Below are positions 34,574 to 54,056 of a stretch of 64,000 nt of DNA, one piece after another. The number at the start of each line of letters is the position of its first letter. Positions within the stretch are counted from its first letter, which is position 1. Origin of the DNA: Chlamydoabsidia padenii (lineage: Eukaryota; Mucoromycota; Mucoromycetes; Mucorales; Cunninghamellaceae); contig JAIWND010000004.1 of the NCBI GenBank assembly GCA_025330725.1, positions 992,001-1,056,000 of the forward strand, in the 5' to 3' direction. The notes under the pieces were generated by a model. That model was given only the letters and a program-made list of their open reading frames with translations, had not been told where the DNA came from and made no database searches. Both the position numbers and the translations under genes were made by a program.

Positions 34574-36513
34574 ATGTTAGATACATATGCGGATCAAGAA
34601 ACAACACCATTATTAAAACCGGAATCCAAACAAACTTATTTACCAACAACTTCCTCCAGATCATGTTGTGGAAACACCAACTCACTCACAAACGATTGTT
34701 GCTCATCACCAAACAAAGCACCCTCACCTCCGGAATCACCTGTTGATGACGAAGACTATTGCCATTTAGCTGACCAAAAGTGGGAATACAAGGCAACGGC
34801 CTTAATGTGTGCATTATTCATAGCAGGTAAACAATCACCATAGACCCTGTCAACAATTTGGGGGACTAACAGGACTCTCTTTTTATTTGTTTTGTCAATA
34901 TAGTTGGTAGTCATTTTGCTGCTCATACCCTTGGTGCCATGAAGAATACGATCAAAGAGGCAAGTAGTTGGGAATGCCCTTGTTATACCATTTACAGTCT
35001 TTAACCAGATATCTTTCTCTATAGCAATTTCAAATCAGCAATGCAGAATACGGTGTGATACAATCCAGTGTGGCCATTGTCAATACGGTGCTTCCTGTGG
35101 TTGGGGGTATCTTTGTGGATGCATTTGGAACGATCCCTGGATCCTTACTCACCACGTTCCTGATTACGTCTGGGAATATCTTGGTGGCTCTGTCGATCTC
35201 ATCCAACAACCTGACCATGTTGATCATGGGGCGGATCTTTTATGGTATCGGTAGTGGTACGGTGGTCATTGTCCAGGAAACTATTCTCAGCCAATGGTTT
35301 CGTGGTCGAAGTTTGGCAGCGGTGGTGGCCCTGATGTTGACAATCAGTCGTCTGGCTTCCTTTTTGGCTCAAGCTATCGTGGTGCCTATCGCTAACTGGA
35401 CTGGTTGGTATGGTTATGGATTCTGGGTAAGACTTTTGTTTACCATTGACACTATGCAGCCATACTTATTTATATTTAAAAATTCATCTAGTTTTGCGCC
35501 ATCTTGTGTATCTTCTCATTCATTATCAATTTGGTCTATATTGCACTCTTACGGTCCATCTCCAATCCATCGGCTGTGGCGTGTCGCAAACAAACAGAAG
35601 TGATCAAACGGAAAAAGTCTTTTAGTTGGAAAAAGTTGTTGTTTTTACCACATTCTTACTGGTTGATTGCTGCTATGGAATTCCTTTTAGGTGGTGGATG
35701 GGGCTGCTTCTTGCACATCAACAGGTAATGAATTTCTTTATATATATATAATGAAAAATTAACTAATCAACTTTCTTTTACTTAGTGAATTTGTCAAATT
35801 TCGATTCGACTACTCCAACGCACAATCGGCTGCAACTGCAAGTGTTGCTCAAATACTCCCTGTCTTTTTGATGCCCTTCTTGGGTTTATGTGTGGACAAG
35901 TATGGCAAAAGAACCTGGATGAGTGAGTGAAAATGGAAAAAGTAAAGGAAGTTGGTCCAAATAATGATACTAACCTCTTCATTTGACTTTGTTAGTGATC
36001 GGTAGCGGTGTATCCATGTTGGTGGCGTTACTTCTCTTGGGATATACGAATTTGGCGCCATTGGTTGGGATGCTGATCTTTAGTCTCAGTTTATCATTGG
36101 GTCCCGTGGGTCTCGTCTCATCTGTTCCTGTCATTCTCCCTCTCTCACTTGTCGGTACCGGTCTTGGGCTGATCAAAAGTTGGACTAACATTGGATTGGC
36201 GCTCTTTGACATCATCACGGGCTGGCTACAGGATCAAGATGCTAACAAGGGTTATGGCGGAGTAATACACTTTTTTATCATCATCTCGGTATCTGCCATT
36301 CTTTGTGGTATCATACTGACTTATATGGACAGATATACTTACAATCATATATTGGATCGATCAGCTCGAGAAGCTCACCAATCAAACGAAAACAAACTCT
36401 CAAATGCGGTGCCTTTGAAACGGAATAACACGAATTGGGTCTATGCTGGAATCTATGTCACTTTGGCGATTATAACCTGGGGTCTCTTCTTCCGCTTTGT
36501 CCTTTTAATTTAA
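34574..36513 (+). CDS. MFS transporter, MFSD1-like
   Basis: A major facilitator protein. An acidic, Cys-bearing cytosolic N-terminus (ETTPLLKPE gives a plausible dileucine sorting signal) precedes 12 hydrophobic segments. Conserved MFS patterns are VIQSSVAIVNTVLPVVGGIF, IMGRIFYGIGSGTVVIVQE (motif C-like) and GLCVDKYGKRTWM (motif A in the loop between TM8 and TM9). Sequence feel and N-terminal LL motif resemble MFSD1, a lysosomal dipeptide exporter; substrate here is inference. About six exons. The second intron (34960-35024) begins GCAAGT, not GT; only this GC-AG splice keeps KNTIKEQFQISNAEYG in frame. Confidence 0.82.
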
Positions 36514-36891
36514 CTTGTCCTATCGTCATCATCTTATACTTCCTATTGATTCCCCTCTTTTGATATATATATATATATATATAGCTATACCCCCAGTTAA
36601 AAAGTAGTATCCCTCGCCTTTTACATTGTTGATTCTACCAAACTTATAATAAAACAAACCTTTTAAATATAAAACTTTTATCTTTCTGGTAGATGTACAA
36701 AGGTAACAATAACAAGAGACTCTTTTTATAATACAATAACTCTCAATAGTAGTCGCTCATCATGAAACCACCATTCCATTGACAAATCTCTAATCCTGCA
36801 TTATTCATTTTCAAATCCCGCGTTCTTTGATTTTAATCAACATGCGGGCTCAGGTTCTTCTTCTTACACATTCTTTTTATTATTAATCCAA
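36514..36891. other. Tandem spacer, MFS gene to LACTB2-like gene
   Basis: The spacer holds an (AT)n run (36562-36582) in the MFS 3' flank and a perfect motif A, TTCAAATCCCGC, at 36810-36821, 71 bp before the next ATG. Confidence 0.6.
36810..36821 (+). promoter_or_regulatory. Motif A upstream of the LACTB2-like gene
   Basis: Perfect TTCAAATCCCGC ending 71 bp before the ATG at 36892. It is on the coding strand, the same sense as at RRS1, PAT1 and GPN3. Confidence 0.55.
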
Positions 36892-37890
36892 ATGAACAAC
36901 AGCCTTGCCAAATTAGCACCGTTTACTCGTCTATCAGATAGAGTGTGGCGTGTGATGGGATTGAATCCTGGCAAGTTTACACTTCAGGTAGGCAAGTAAT
37001 ATTGGGAAATAGGAATTAACTCGGGGACGAACACTCATGATTATGATTTTTGTAAGGGCACAAACACTTATCTGGTTGGGACCGGTCCAAGAAAACTACT
37101 AATTGACTGTGGCGAAGGTCGACCTGATTATGTCACACTTCTTCAAACCTCACTTGAATCCATTTCACCAGAGGCGTATGTATCTGACATAATAATTACT
37201 CATGGCCATCATGACCACTTTGGCGGCCTGGAATCCATCTTATCAGCACCCATCAACAAAAACCGAAACATTCGTGTCCACAAGTTCTCCACTCAAAACA
37301 ACAAGGTGGATGGACTCGGTCACTTGCACTCCTTTCCTCCTGACATTCCGGTGCTCCCTTTACAAGATCAGCAAATATTCCAAACAGATGGGGCGACATT
37401 AAAAGTGATATATACTCCTGGGCATTGTCAAGACCATTGTACCTTTTGGTTGGAAGAAGAACAAAGCCTGTTTACAGCGGATTGCATCCTTGGTCATGGT
37501 ACGGCGGTTTTTGAAGACTTGTCTAGTTATATGGCTGGTCTTCACTGTCTCTTGGCCCTAAACCCTATCCGATTATATCCTGGTCATGGCGAATGGATCG
37601 AGCCTGGTGTACCTAAAATCAGGGAATACATTGAACATCGACAACAGCGAGAACGACAAATCTTGGACTTTTTGTCGGACTCGTCTACTTGTTACACTCC
37701 ACTGGAGATCGTCAAAGTGCTTTACAAGGATTATCCAACCTCTCTTCACTTACCCGCGGCCCATAACATTTTACTGCATCTATTGAAATTGGAAAAGGAT
37801 GGTATGGCTACCTGGGATCGATCTTTGGAAACGGACTCGATACAATGGAAACAAACAGACCTACTTCAAAAGACATGGCATCGGCTGTAG
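36892..37890 (+). CDS. LACTB2: LACTB2-like metallo-beta-lactamase-fold hydrolase
   Basis: LACTB2 is an endoribonuclease of the metallo-beta-lactamase fold, mitochondrial in animals. Two exons (36892-36987, 37057-37890) give 309 residues. The N-terminus MNNSLAKLAPFTRLSDRVWR matches LACTB2 'L....RLS.RV.RV.G.NPG.FTLQGTNTYL'. Metal ligands are seen in THGHHDHFGG, YTPGHCQDH, FTADCILGHGTA and LYPGHGEWI. The C-terminal helical/wHTH region (TPLEIVKVLYKDYP) is also LACTB2-like. No clear mitochondrial presequence is apparent. In S. pombe and other fungi related proteins are uncharacterised, and some act as polyketide-cluster thioesterases; that alternative lacks cluster support here. Confidence 0.88.
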
Positions 37891-37923
37891 AATCGGTATA
37901 GTCTTATGTCTTATATAGTCAAT

Positions 37924-37959
<36 letters not shown>

Positions 37960-38261
37960 CTTCCTTAATTATAATATCAAACAACAAACAATATAAACAT
38001 TACATATATCATGTACTTTATTCAATCAATCAATCAATAATCAAATGTTGGTAAAAGCAAAGGGATTCACCTTGGCTATTGTTTTATTTAATTCCATAAA
38101 CTATGGGGAAGGGGAGGGAGGAAGGATGTGTAAATTTGCTTTTGATATATATACAAAGTAAGATAGATCATAATGGAGACGAAGGGAATAAGGGAGAGAG
38201 AAAGGTGGTGGTGAAGAGACTATACTAAAGAACTAAAAAATCACTTTGTACCAACGGAGAC
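37891..38261. other. Convergent spacer, LACTB2-like gene / TOA2
   Basis: The spacer holds a T30 homopolymer (37926-37955), a CAAT repeat (38022-38038) and A/T-rich 3' UTR sequence. Motif A is absent here, unlike in other convergent spacers. Confidence 0.6.
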
Positions 38262-38735
38262 CTATTGTTCACCGGGTCGTTTGGCATTACAGGCAACAAT
38301 CTTGACCTTATCGGACGATATGGTATCTTGATCAAACCTAAAGTTGGGGTTTTCAATAATAAAAGTCCAGACATCGTCGCAGAATCGATAAGTATGTAAG
38401 TGTCCCTAAGATGAGAAAAAGAATGTGTTAGTGATTCCATCAACCCCCAAGCCCAATAACCTACCCTGACCACAGCCCGATTCCGCACCAGTTGTGCTAA
38501 TCCTTCAGATATACTCTTGTCAAAAGTCGTCAATACCCGCATGGCTAGTTGAGGATTAAGATGTCCGCTTTGAATAAGTTCGTCCAAGGAATCTGTTAAA
38601 GCCATACCGATGCTATATACAATCGTTTAATTCAAACAACAAAGGAAGTTAGTAATCTTGATTCTACAATTTATAGGAAGTATCAACCATTTCATACCTG
38701 CTTCGTCGATAAAGTTCGTAAAAAGGTGTAGACAT
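38262..38735 (-). CDS. TOA2: TFIIA small (gamma) subunit
   Basis: TFIIA stabilises TBP on promoter DNA. Three exons give about 110 residues: [20 protein letters not shown] is the N-terminal four-helix-bundle part, with [20 protein letters not shown] and [20 protein letters not shown]. The last exon encodes the beta-barrel part [20 protein letters not shown] and the invariant [14 protein letters not shown]. Length and domain order match the family. A motif A element 125 bp upstream overlaps the stop codon of the neighbouring PRP16 gene. Confidence 0.95.
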
Positions 38736-38859
38736 GTTTATTTAGATTGTATTGTCAAGTTGTAAATATAAAAAAAGGCTTTTGTATGAAGGAGGGAAGG
38801 GAGAGATAAAAAAAGAAGAAGGCGAAAAAACAATCTGCTTTTTAAATAAAACAAAACAT

Positions 38860-38871
38860 CGGGGTTTAAAA

Positions 38872-38872
<1 letters not shown>
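38860..38872 (-). promoter_or_regulatory. Motif A variant upstream of TOA2, touching the PRP16 stop
   Basis: The plus strand reads CGGGGTTTAAAAC (38860-38872); the last base is part of the PRP16 stop codon (38872-38874). It lies 125 bp upstream of the TOA2 ATG. Confidence 0.4.
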
Positions 38873-44300
<5,428 letters not shown>

Positions 44301-44675
44301 GGTAATCGATTAATTAAAGACGGGAGCAAGAGTTAAAAGATTTGTTTTTTGGCGTATGGATGTTATGTGAAAATTTAACCGCCGATTTAATTTCATTGGA
44401 TAGCCCGCTGAGCCATTGATTATTAAACTCTGAAGTTGGGATTCCTTTTTTCCCTTTCTTCTCGTTACAACACCTCTGGTTTCGAAGAAAGTGGACAACT
44501 TTGATCGTTTCCATCTTCCATACTTTTATTGGCTGACTGATACAAAGTCAGTTTATTCTTACAAACCTTTTATTACTCTTACTTATCATCCTCCCGTCTT
44601 TACATCACCCTTCAACACATTTTATTCCCTCTCCCTCTTTTTTAAAACTATCTTGTGGTCGCGCAAATACACATC
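44301..44675. promoter_or_regulatory. Divergent promoter, PRP16 / RSP5
   Basis: A 375-bp intergenic region serves both starts. A motif A-like CCGCCGATTTAATTT (44379-44393) lies 80 bp from the PRP16 ATG. The RSP5 side has T/C-rich leader sequence (44590-44650). Confidence 0.5.
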
Positions 44676-48058
<3,383 letters not shown>

Positions 48059-49488
48059 AAGTTATCCATATATCTACTCCTCCCTCTCCCTCCCCCATAT
48101 ATATAATCATAATCTTTAACATTGTCTTAAACATTATAGTTACCCCCAAACAATCTATCGGATTTATTCCTGCCACACATCTTTACATGTAATTGTCATT
48201 ATTATTAGTAGTATCATCTTATATCTTTTTTTTTAGCAACTGTACTCTTTTTACACTTCTTTTTATATATAAAATAGAATTCAGTTGAATAAAACGAAAC
48301 ACTATGTATCATCTTGTTTTTATCGTACAAATGGGGTTAACAAAACTCATGTATCTTGTTGTTTTGCATGAATCGGAGATTGTATCCGAATTCCGATTAC
48401 TTGCTTTGGTTGTTAATTAAATCGTATAGAAAGGACTGAAGTAGTTAGAATAAATGTGGCTTTGATGATTGGTTGTTTTAGTATGTAGAACAAAATAGAA
48501 TAGAGTGTCTAAAAATGTCCTCTCACTCTACGGGCATCACTTACCTTCCCAGAACTCGCCTGAAATTCACGCCCAACTCTTCGCCCAACCTTTTTTTCCC
48601 CGAGCTGGCCTGACTTCTACGGCCAACATATTTCCCCTGAGCAAAGTCGGAATTTAAATTTCAGAATCAAATTCTGCATGAATTTCTTGATTAGGCGAAC
48701 CCTCTTTCACGGTCAGAGCTAGTCTACACCACGAGCAATTCATGTTTGAAAAAAAAAAATTCCATAGTCTTTTCACCATTGCACGGTCTTCTACAATGCT
48801 AATAAAACAAAGGTATTACAAAGATGGTTGTATGGAATTGATGGATCTAACTGTATGATGATTAACATGATACTGATAACTTGAGCTGAGTCGGATTGTT
48901 ATGAGACTATTGTGTATAGTGTATCTATGCTTATGAGCACCTTTGCACACATTTTTGATGGCCGCTTTACAATATCATATTGATTCAGTAAATGTTTTGA
49001 TTTTTATTTCGAATAGTAAAAAAAAAAAAAAAAAAAAAAAAAAATGTAAAGGTTCTATTATATCTGTTTAAGGAGGAGTTGGATTTTTTAGTTTCCCAAG
49101 AGTCATGAGTTAATCCTGTCCGATTCTGATAGAAATACCTTTGTATACGATACCCATGCATTATCCATGTTGATTAAGATACTTTGGTGATCGTCACCAG
49201 TTTATTGCTGTTGTTGTTCGATCAGTTATGTCTACCTGTTGCACCAAAAAAAAATTACTGCTTATACCAAATAGACGATAAATGACAATAGATACCCGCT
49301 TTTGTCGGTTTTTAAATCCTGATATTTTTGTAACACAAGTAATCTGGATTATTGGGAGATGATAAGGTGATCCCCGCGTTTATTAATACTCCAATTCAAA
49401 GCAGATAGCATAAAAATAAATAGTTGTAATATAGATAAGTACATAGATTAAATAGCATAAAGGAAGGAAGGAGGAGAGAGAGTGTAAA
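48059..49488. other. 1.4 kb convergent spacer with repeat copy 2
   Basis: The spacer lies between the 3' ends of RSP5 and the multi-pass membrane protein gene. It contains TTGCATGAAT (48365), GAATTCCGATT (48389), the inverted repeat copy (48592-48790), an A25 tract (49020-49044), and TTTAAATCCTGA (49311). No gene is recognised. Confidence 0.55.
48592..48790 (-). repeat. Dispersed element, copy 2 (inverted relative to copy 1)
   Basis: Reverse complement of this interval aligns with 15234-15415 over its whole length with small indels. On the plus strand it carries CGGAATTTAAAT (48649), CTGCATGAATTT (48674) and the AGCTC end near 48720. An extra partial unit of the GGCCGTAGA...TCAGGCC block follows at about 48545-48575 (revcomp GGGCGTGAATTTCAGGCGAG), an internal duplication absent from copy 1. 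Confidence 0.75.
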
Positions 49489-51216
49489 CTAAAACATTCT
49501 ATTATAATCATTCTTGTCGTTGTTCCATTCCGGGTCATGCACCAAAGATCTTGATAAAGTATTCAAAGGTCGTGATGAAGCAGATGATTGCTGATGAGAC
49601 GAAGGAGGAGGATTTAGAGAAGTTTGAGGTAAATGACTGGTGTTGTTGAGAGAGAAGGATGGAGTGTTCATAGAGTAAGATCCAGGTGTGGTGATATCCA
49701 TCGATCGTCCCCGTGTCATGCCCACGCTGTCATCAAAGGTAGCCCGTCTTGTGAAAGAATCAGCAGCAGTATTAGTAGTAGTTGGTGAATAAGCAGATGT
49801 GGAGTGAGACTGATAGTTATCTGAGGTTTTCCTAAAAGCACCACCACTTGTCGACTGTCGTTCCTCCAGTGGTACAAAGTCGAAGGATCCAAAGGGTTGC
49901 ATTCGGTTTCGTTTTTGTGATTGGATCTGTGTGTGTCGCTTTTCGATATACCCTAATGATTTTCCGCATTGAGAGCATCCTACTGTTGCCTTTAGTTGAT
50001 CATCCACACGCAACGCTTCAACCAATAGTGTGGATTCAATCAGTTCAAAGTAAACAGTAAAAGCCTATATACACAAGAGAGAAGAATCAATGATTATGTA
50101 TACCATTTACATATTATTATATGTTTAAAAGTACTTACATCAGAATATTCACCAATAAAGTTTGTAATCTTGAGCAGATTCATGGCCAAGTTCACAAAGA
50201 AGGTCAAAGTCAAACAGACCAGGGATTTGCGAGCAATGTATTCAATCATTTCGTTTTGAGGAGTACTTGATTGTGTCGAGCGAATATGTTTATAAAGGCG
50301 ACGTACAAACATACCACTAAGGAAGAGATTGGCAACAACATCACCAATAACGTTGAGAATGAGAACACCAATCTGCCTGATTGAAGAAAAAGAGGAAAGA
50401 AGAAGAGAGAAAAAAAAGAAATTTTGAATTCCCGCTTTTTATATTTGTTCTTTGTTACCATTGAGCCCAACAAGTTCCGACAGCATAAACCGATATTTCT
50501 CCAACCTTTTGTTGCATTACTTCATGAACAGCAATTTCATAGGGCCAATCAGCAAATCTGATAGCGATTAATAGTAAACCAACTACCTTAATCCATCTCG
50601 AGTGATGATCGGCCTCCAAAATAATTAACCGTTGGAACATTACTAGTGTAGAACTCAGTTGTTACTCCTGTAGGAATAATGGATATTTCTGTGTATCATT
50701 TTATCTTACCAACATAAAATAGTACATAAGCTAAGTAAAAGAAAAAGAAAAGTCTAAGAATTCTCAGCCCTTACCAATCCAATGTCTTTCTTTATCTCTT
50801 ACCCAGATGCCATAGTCTAAAAAGTAGGGACATAAGGGATCAGTCGAATTTAAATCCCGATATCATTGTGCATGAGCCCCGCCCTTTTTTTCATAGCCAG
50901 CCTTACGAAACAAGAAGAGGAAAGTAAGCACAGGTGGTAATTTCAAATAAGGGAATGATTCCAAGTAGAATACGATGAAGTAAAATGACTACAACTTGAA
51001 ACATATTCATCAAATGGCTAAAAAAGAAGAAGAAGAAGGAGGGGCATTAAATGATGAGATTTTGTGCAATTGGCTTACATACATTTTTCCTTTTGAGCGT
51101 TTAAATTGAGCAAAGCAAATCATAAAGTTACGACAACACACCACCACAGTGACCCATGTCCCTATAAAGTTGATACGTTGAATGACCCTGGCGCCATAAG
51201 GTGATAAAACAATCAT
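49489..51216 (-). CDS. Uncharacterised multi-pass (about 7 TM) membrane protein
   Basis: Spliced model starting MIVLSPYGARVIQRINFIG. Hydrophobic segments in order: INFIGTWVTVVVCC; FQVVVILLHRILLGIIPLF; AYVLFYVVMFQRLIIL; WIKVVGLLLIAIRFAD; QIGVLILNVIGDVVANLFLS; SLVCLTLTFFVNLAMNLL; and a weaker FTVYFELIESTLLV. A polar, Ser/Thr-rich tail of about 170 residues follows, containing CSQCGKSLGYIEKRH. Tail composition suggests a cytosolic, phosphorylated C-terminus. Seven helices plus a long tail is GPCR-like in layout, but I recognise no GPCR motif. The intron 2 donor (T|GTGCTT) is weak and its intron carries motifs A and B. It could alternatively be two shorter genes. Confidence 0.55.
50849..50884 (+). 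promoter_or_regulatory. Motif A + motif B pair inside an intron
   Basis: TTTAAATCCCGA (50849-50860), TGCATGA (50869-50875) and CCCCGCCC (50877-50884) lie in the intron between exons 2 and 3 of the multi-pass gene. It may mark an internal promoter. Confidence 0.35.
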
Positions 51217-51873
51217 GCTTTTTCTTTTTTTTAATCACAGTGAATCCCTATGATATAGAAAGCGTAGTATGATCTATAAAGGAAAAAAAAAAAAAAAAGG
51301 AAGGGAGAAAGAGGAGGAGAAAAAGAAGAAAGTTTCGGTCATCATCATATCACACAAGTTCGTGATGACTGTATTTGAAGAAAGATGGTATGGGAGCGGG
51401 AAAGCCTAATAAAAGTGTGCCTCCGTGTAACATAATCTATGTCTTTTTTTGGCCGTGTCACCTTGGGAATTGAGAATGGCCAACCAAGGTGGCCCAAGAC
51501 TTTTGGATGTGTCGGCATTTGAAATCGTCTAGCTTTCCCTTATTCCTTTTGAGCAACCGGGAAGAAACTCTCTTTTCCCTGGTCCTTGTTGTAGGGTAAG
51601 ACCCGCTTAAATTTTCACTTTTGAGCGGGAAAACTTTGCTGAAGTGTTCTCGAAATTATACCAATCATCGACAAAAAACCTACTTGTAAAAAGAAGTTCG
51701 GGATTTGAATAAAGGAATAGTATTGTGAGATGAGACAGGCTATGCAAAGGTAACCGGGACGTTATGCCTTATCCCGATTTAGATTACAGGAATGGTTCTC
51801 GATGCTTTCTATTCGAATAAGATGTGGCACCTTGGAACTACATGGTGTCTTTTCCAAAAAAGAAAAAAAGATA

Positions 51874-51885
51874 TTCAAATCCCGC
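51874..51885 (+). promoter_or_regulatory. Motif A, isolated copy in the gene-free region
   Basis: Perfect TTCAAATCCCGC, 2.17 kb from the nearest downstream ATG and 660 bp from the nearest upstream one. An opposite-strand copy (CGGGATTTGAA) is at 51699-51709, 165 bp away. Confidence 0.4.
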
Positions 51886-53880
51886 CTGTCTTCCTTGATC
51901 CTCCTTCCCATGATGATCTTTTTAATTTACTCTAAACTCTAGATTTATCGGTTGTATCATACAAAATCACATGCAGCCTTTCAAATGATTATTCAGTTTG
52001 AAACTCATGACAAGCTATTCATGTTTGACATCATACAAGTGCACCATTCATGCAGGGAAAAAAGATACTATAATGTATAAACCCCGACGATAGGATGTTC
52101 ACTAGAGAAACAATGGTGGGTATTTTTGAAAGAAAAAAAAAACATTGATAAACATCGGTAACGATGAGTGGACCTGTTTAGATAAGGTCTTGGCTTTTCT
52201 CGGTCCCCTTAACATATATTAACCAATACGAATATTTCTCAATTAAGTATTGCTAAAAGACCTAATCACATGAATACTATGTGATAACAATGGCAAAGGG
52301 GGTTAGCCACGTTGCACGTTTTTCCCCATTAAACTGGGGAAGTAGTGTTCCAATCCCCCCCCCACATCCATTGTATTGGTTTCATACGAGTCGTAATTTC
52401 ATACCCCGCTTATTGATGCATGATAAACCATTGTTATCTCACGGTACCTCCTTTTCGTGTGATTGTCATGTTTAATGAAAAACTTCATTGGATCGGGATG
52501 TCGATCCATATACCTGATATTGCAAGTTGTTGGTAATCTTCAATGTTTCAGTCTTCCTTTCCGAAACCTGCATGACAAGCTTAATTATATCGGAATTTCA
52601 AAATGAATAAAACGATCACTTGCATGAATCGCTTTCGTCATATATACATTCAATGATGTTAGTCATCAAGTTGCACTATAAATATGATGGGATGATTCTA
52701 GTAGTCTAATCATTATCTTGTCAACATGTCAAACTTTACTATAGTACCACCACCTCTATTCATCCAAGCCCAACATGCATACAGAAAAATGATTTGATTC
52801 TTCATGACTCTTACTGACCAGGATAGACCGTTCATATCACTCTTTTCTTTTTAATAGGCATTGGTTTTGATCGGTAATACATAGTGATCTCTTGATCTTG
52901 GCACCATAGAATCGAAATAAGGAACAGTTCATTGATGTGTTCCCCGTTCCTTTTTAGGAGGCGGGGTTTAAATAATGACAGGAGATCAAAGGGTGCAGAG
53001 AGTTTCTCTTGATGATAGAACAATACCGATATAATGCTTGTGATACTTTCTATGGTAACAATAAGTAGTGGGGGTCAAGTCAAACATAGTGTGATTTGAT
53101 CGCCCTTTCCGTACAAATCAAAAAACTTTTTTTCTTACATAATGATTGACTGGTTCCCGATTTTTTTTTTTTTGATTTTTTCAGGTACCGCTTCTCGATC
53201 CATGTCCCCACCAACCATCCTAATTGATAAGAAACACTTACGTGGTCTGTTAAACCAATCATCTTTATGAGCCATGTTTTTTCAAGCGGAAATTGAGAGA
53301 TATCGGAACGGAGTTATGATTTACTTGACCAATAAGAGGAGTGCCCTGCAGACTTCCATTCTTGTCAAATTAGTTTTTTTTTCCCCCCTTTCCCGTGTCG
53401 AGTGATGACTAGTTTTCCCTACTGTAAGCACACCCTTAAAAGGGTAAAAATAAAGTATATAGTATATATGCTTTTGATTTTATGCAGAATCGCATGGCAC
53501 AATTAGTAATCAGGGGCAGGGGAAGTGCTGCCACTTTTTTTTTTTGAAAATGCGGGGTTCCTGTAATGTAAACCAATGACTGGGTTTGCCATTTTCATAC
53601 ACCGCCGTGATAAGCCGTGAGAAAAAATATCAATTCTACTATTGGATCGGAAACCTTATCTTTTTTTATAATTACTTGGGTTGAAAGAGAAGAAAATGAC
53701 AGAATTCGGGTCAGATAGGTTTACATTCATATTGATCTTTGTTATTCTGTGCATATTGGTCGTGAACCCTTAAGGCTGCGATTGTTTTATTTGTTTATGT
53801 AAGGTGGCACATGGCTTGAAGTATTCACTGAGCTCTTGTAAGAAAGGGATGGACGTTTCAAACAACTTCCCAATTTGGAG

Positions 53881-53892
53881 GCGGGATTTGAA
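53881..53892 (-). promoter_or_regulatory. Motif A upstream of the AAAP transporter
   Basis: GCGGGATTTGAA, 165 bp before the ATG at 54057. Orientation is opposite to the coding strand. Confidence 0.5.
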
Positions 53893-54056
53893 TATGCTCT
53901 CTTATCACAGCGGCTAAAAAAAATTTTTTTTTGTATAATTTCAGTTCCCCACCTTGTTCCTATTTTTTCGTTTCTTCTTCTCTTTATCACTTTTTTTTTT
54001 TTTTTTTTTTTTTTTTATTCGTCCTTACTTATTCTACTTTACTCATTGCTTACATT

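Larger units (their letters stand above)
51217..54056. other. 2.8 kb gene-free divergent region rich in motifs A and B
   Basis: No convincing ORF on either strand. Motif A forms are at 51699 (CGGGATTTGAA), 51874 (TTCAAATCCCGC), 52076 (TATAAACCCCGA), 52399 (TCATACCCCGC), 52591 (CGGAATTTCAAA), 52961 (GCGGGGTTTAAAT) and 53881 (GCGGGATTTGAA). Motif B forms are at 52047, 52416, 52569 and 52620. Inverted pairs are CCCGCT/AGCGGG (51602-51629) and TTCCCCA/TGGGGAA (52322-52341). A T-rich tract (53990-54016) precedes the transporter ATG. Confidence 0.6.

Noticed and set aside
52322..52341. TTCCCCA/TGGGGAA hairpin as a terminator
   Set aside because: Intrinsic terminators are bacterial, no gene ends here, and a 7-bp stem is expected by chance in 64 kb.
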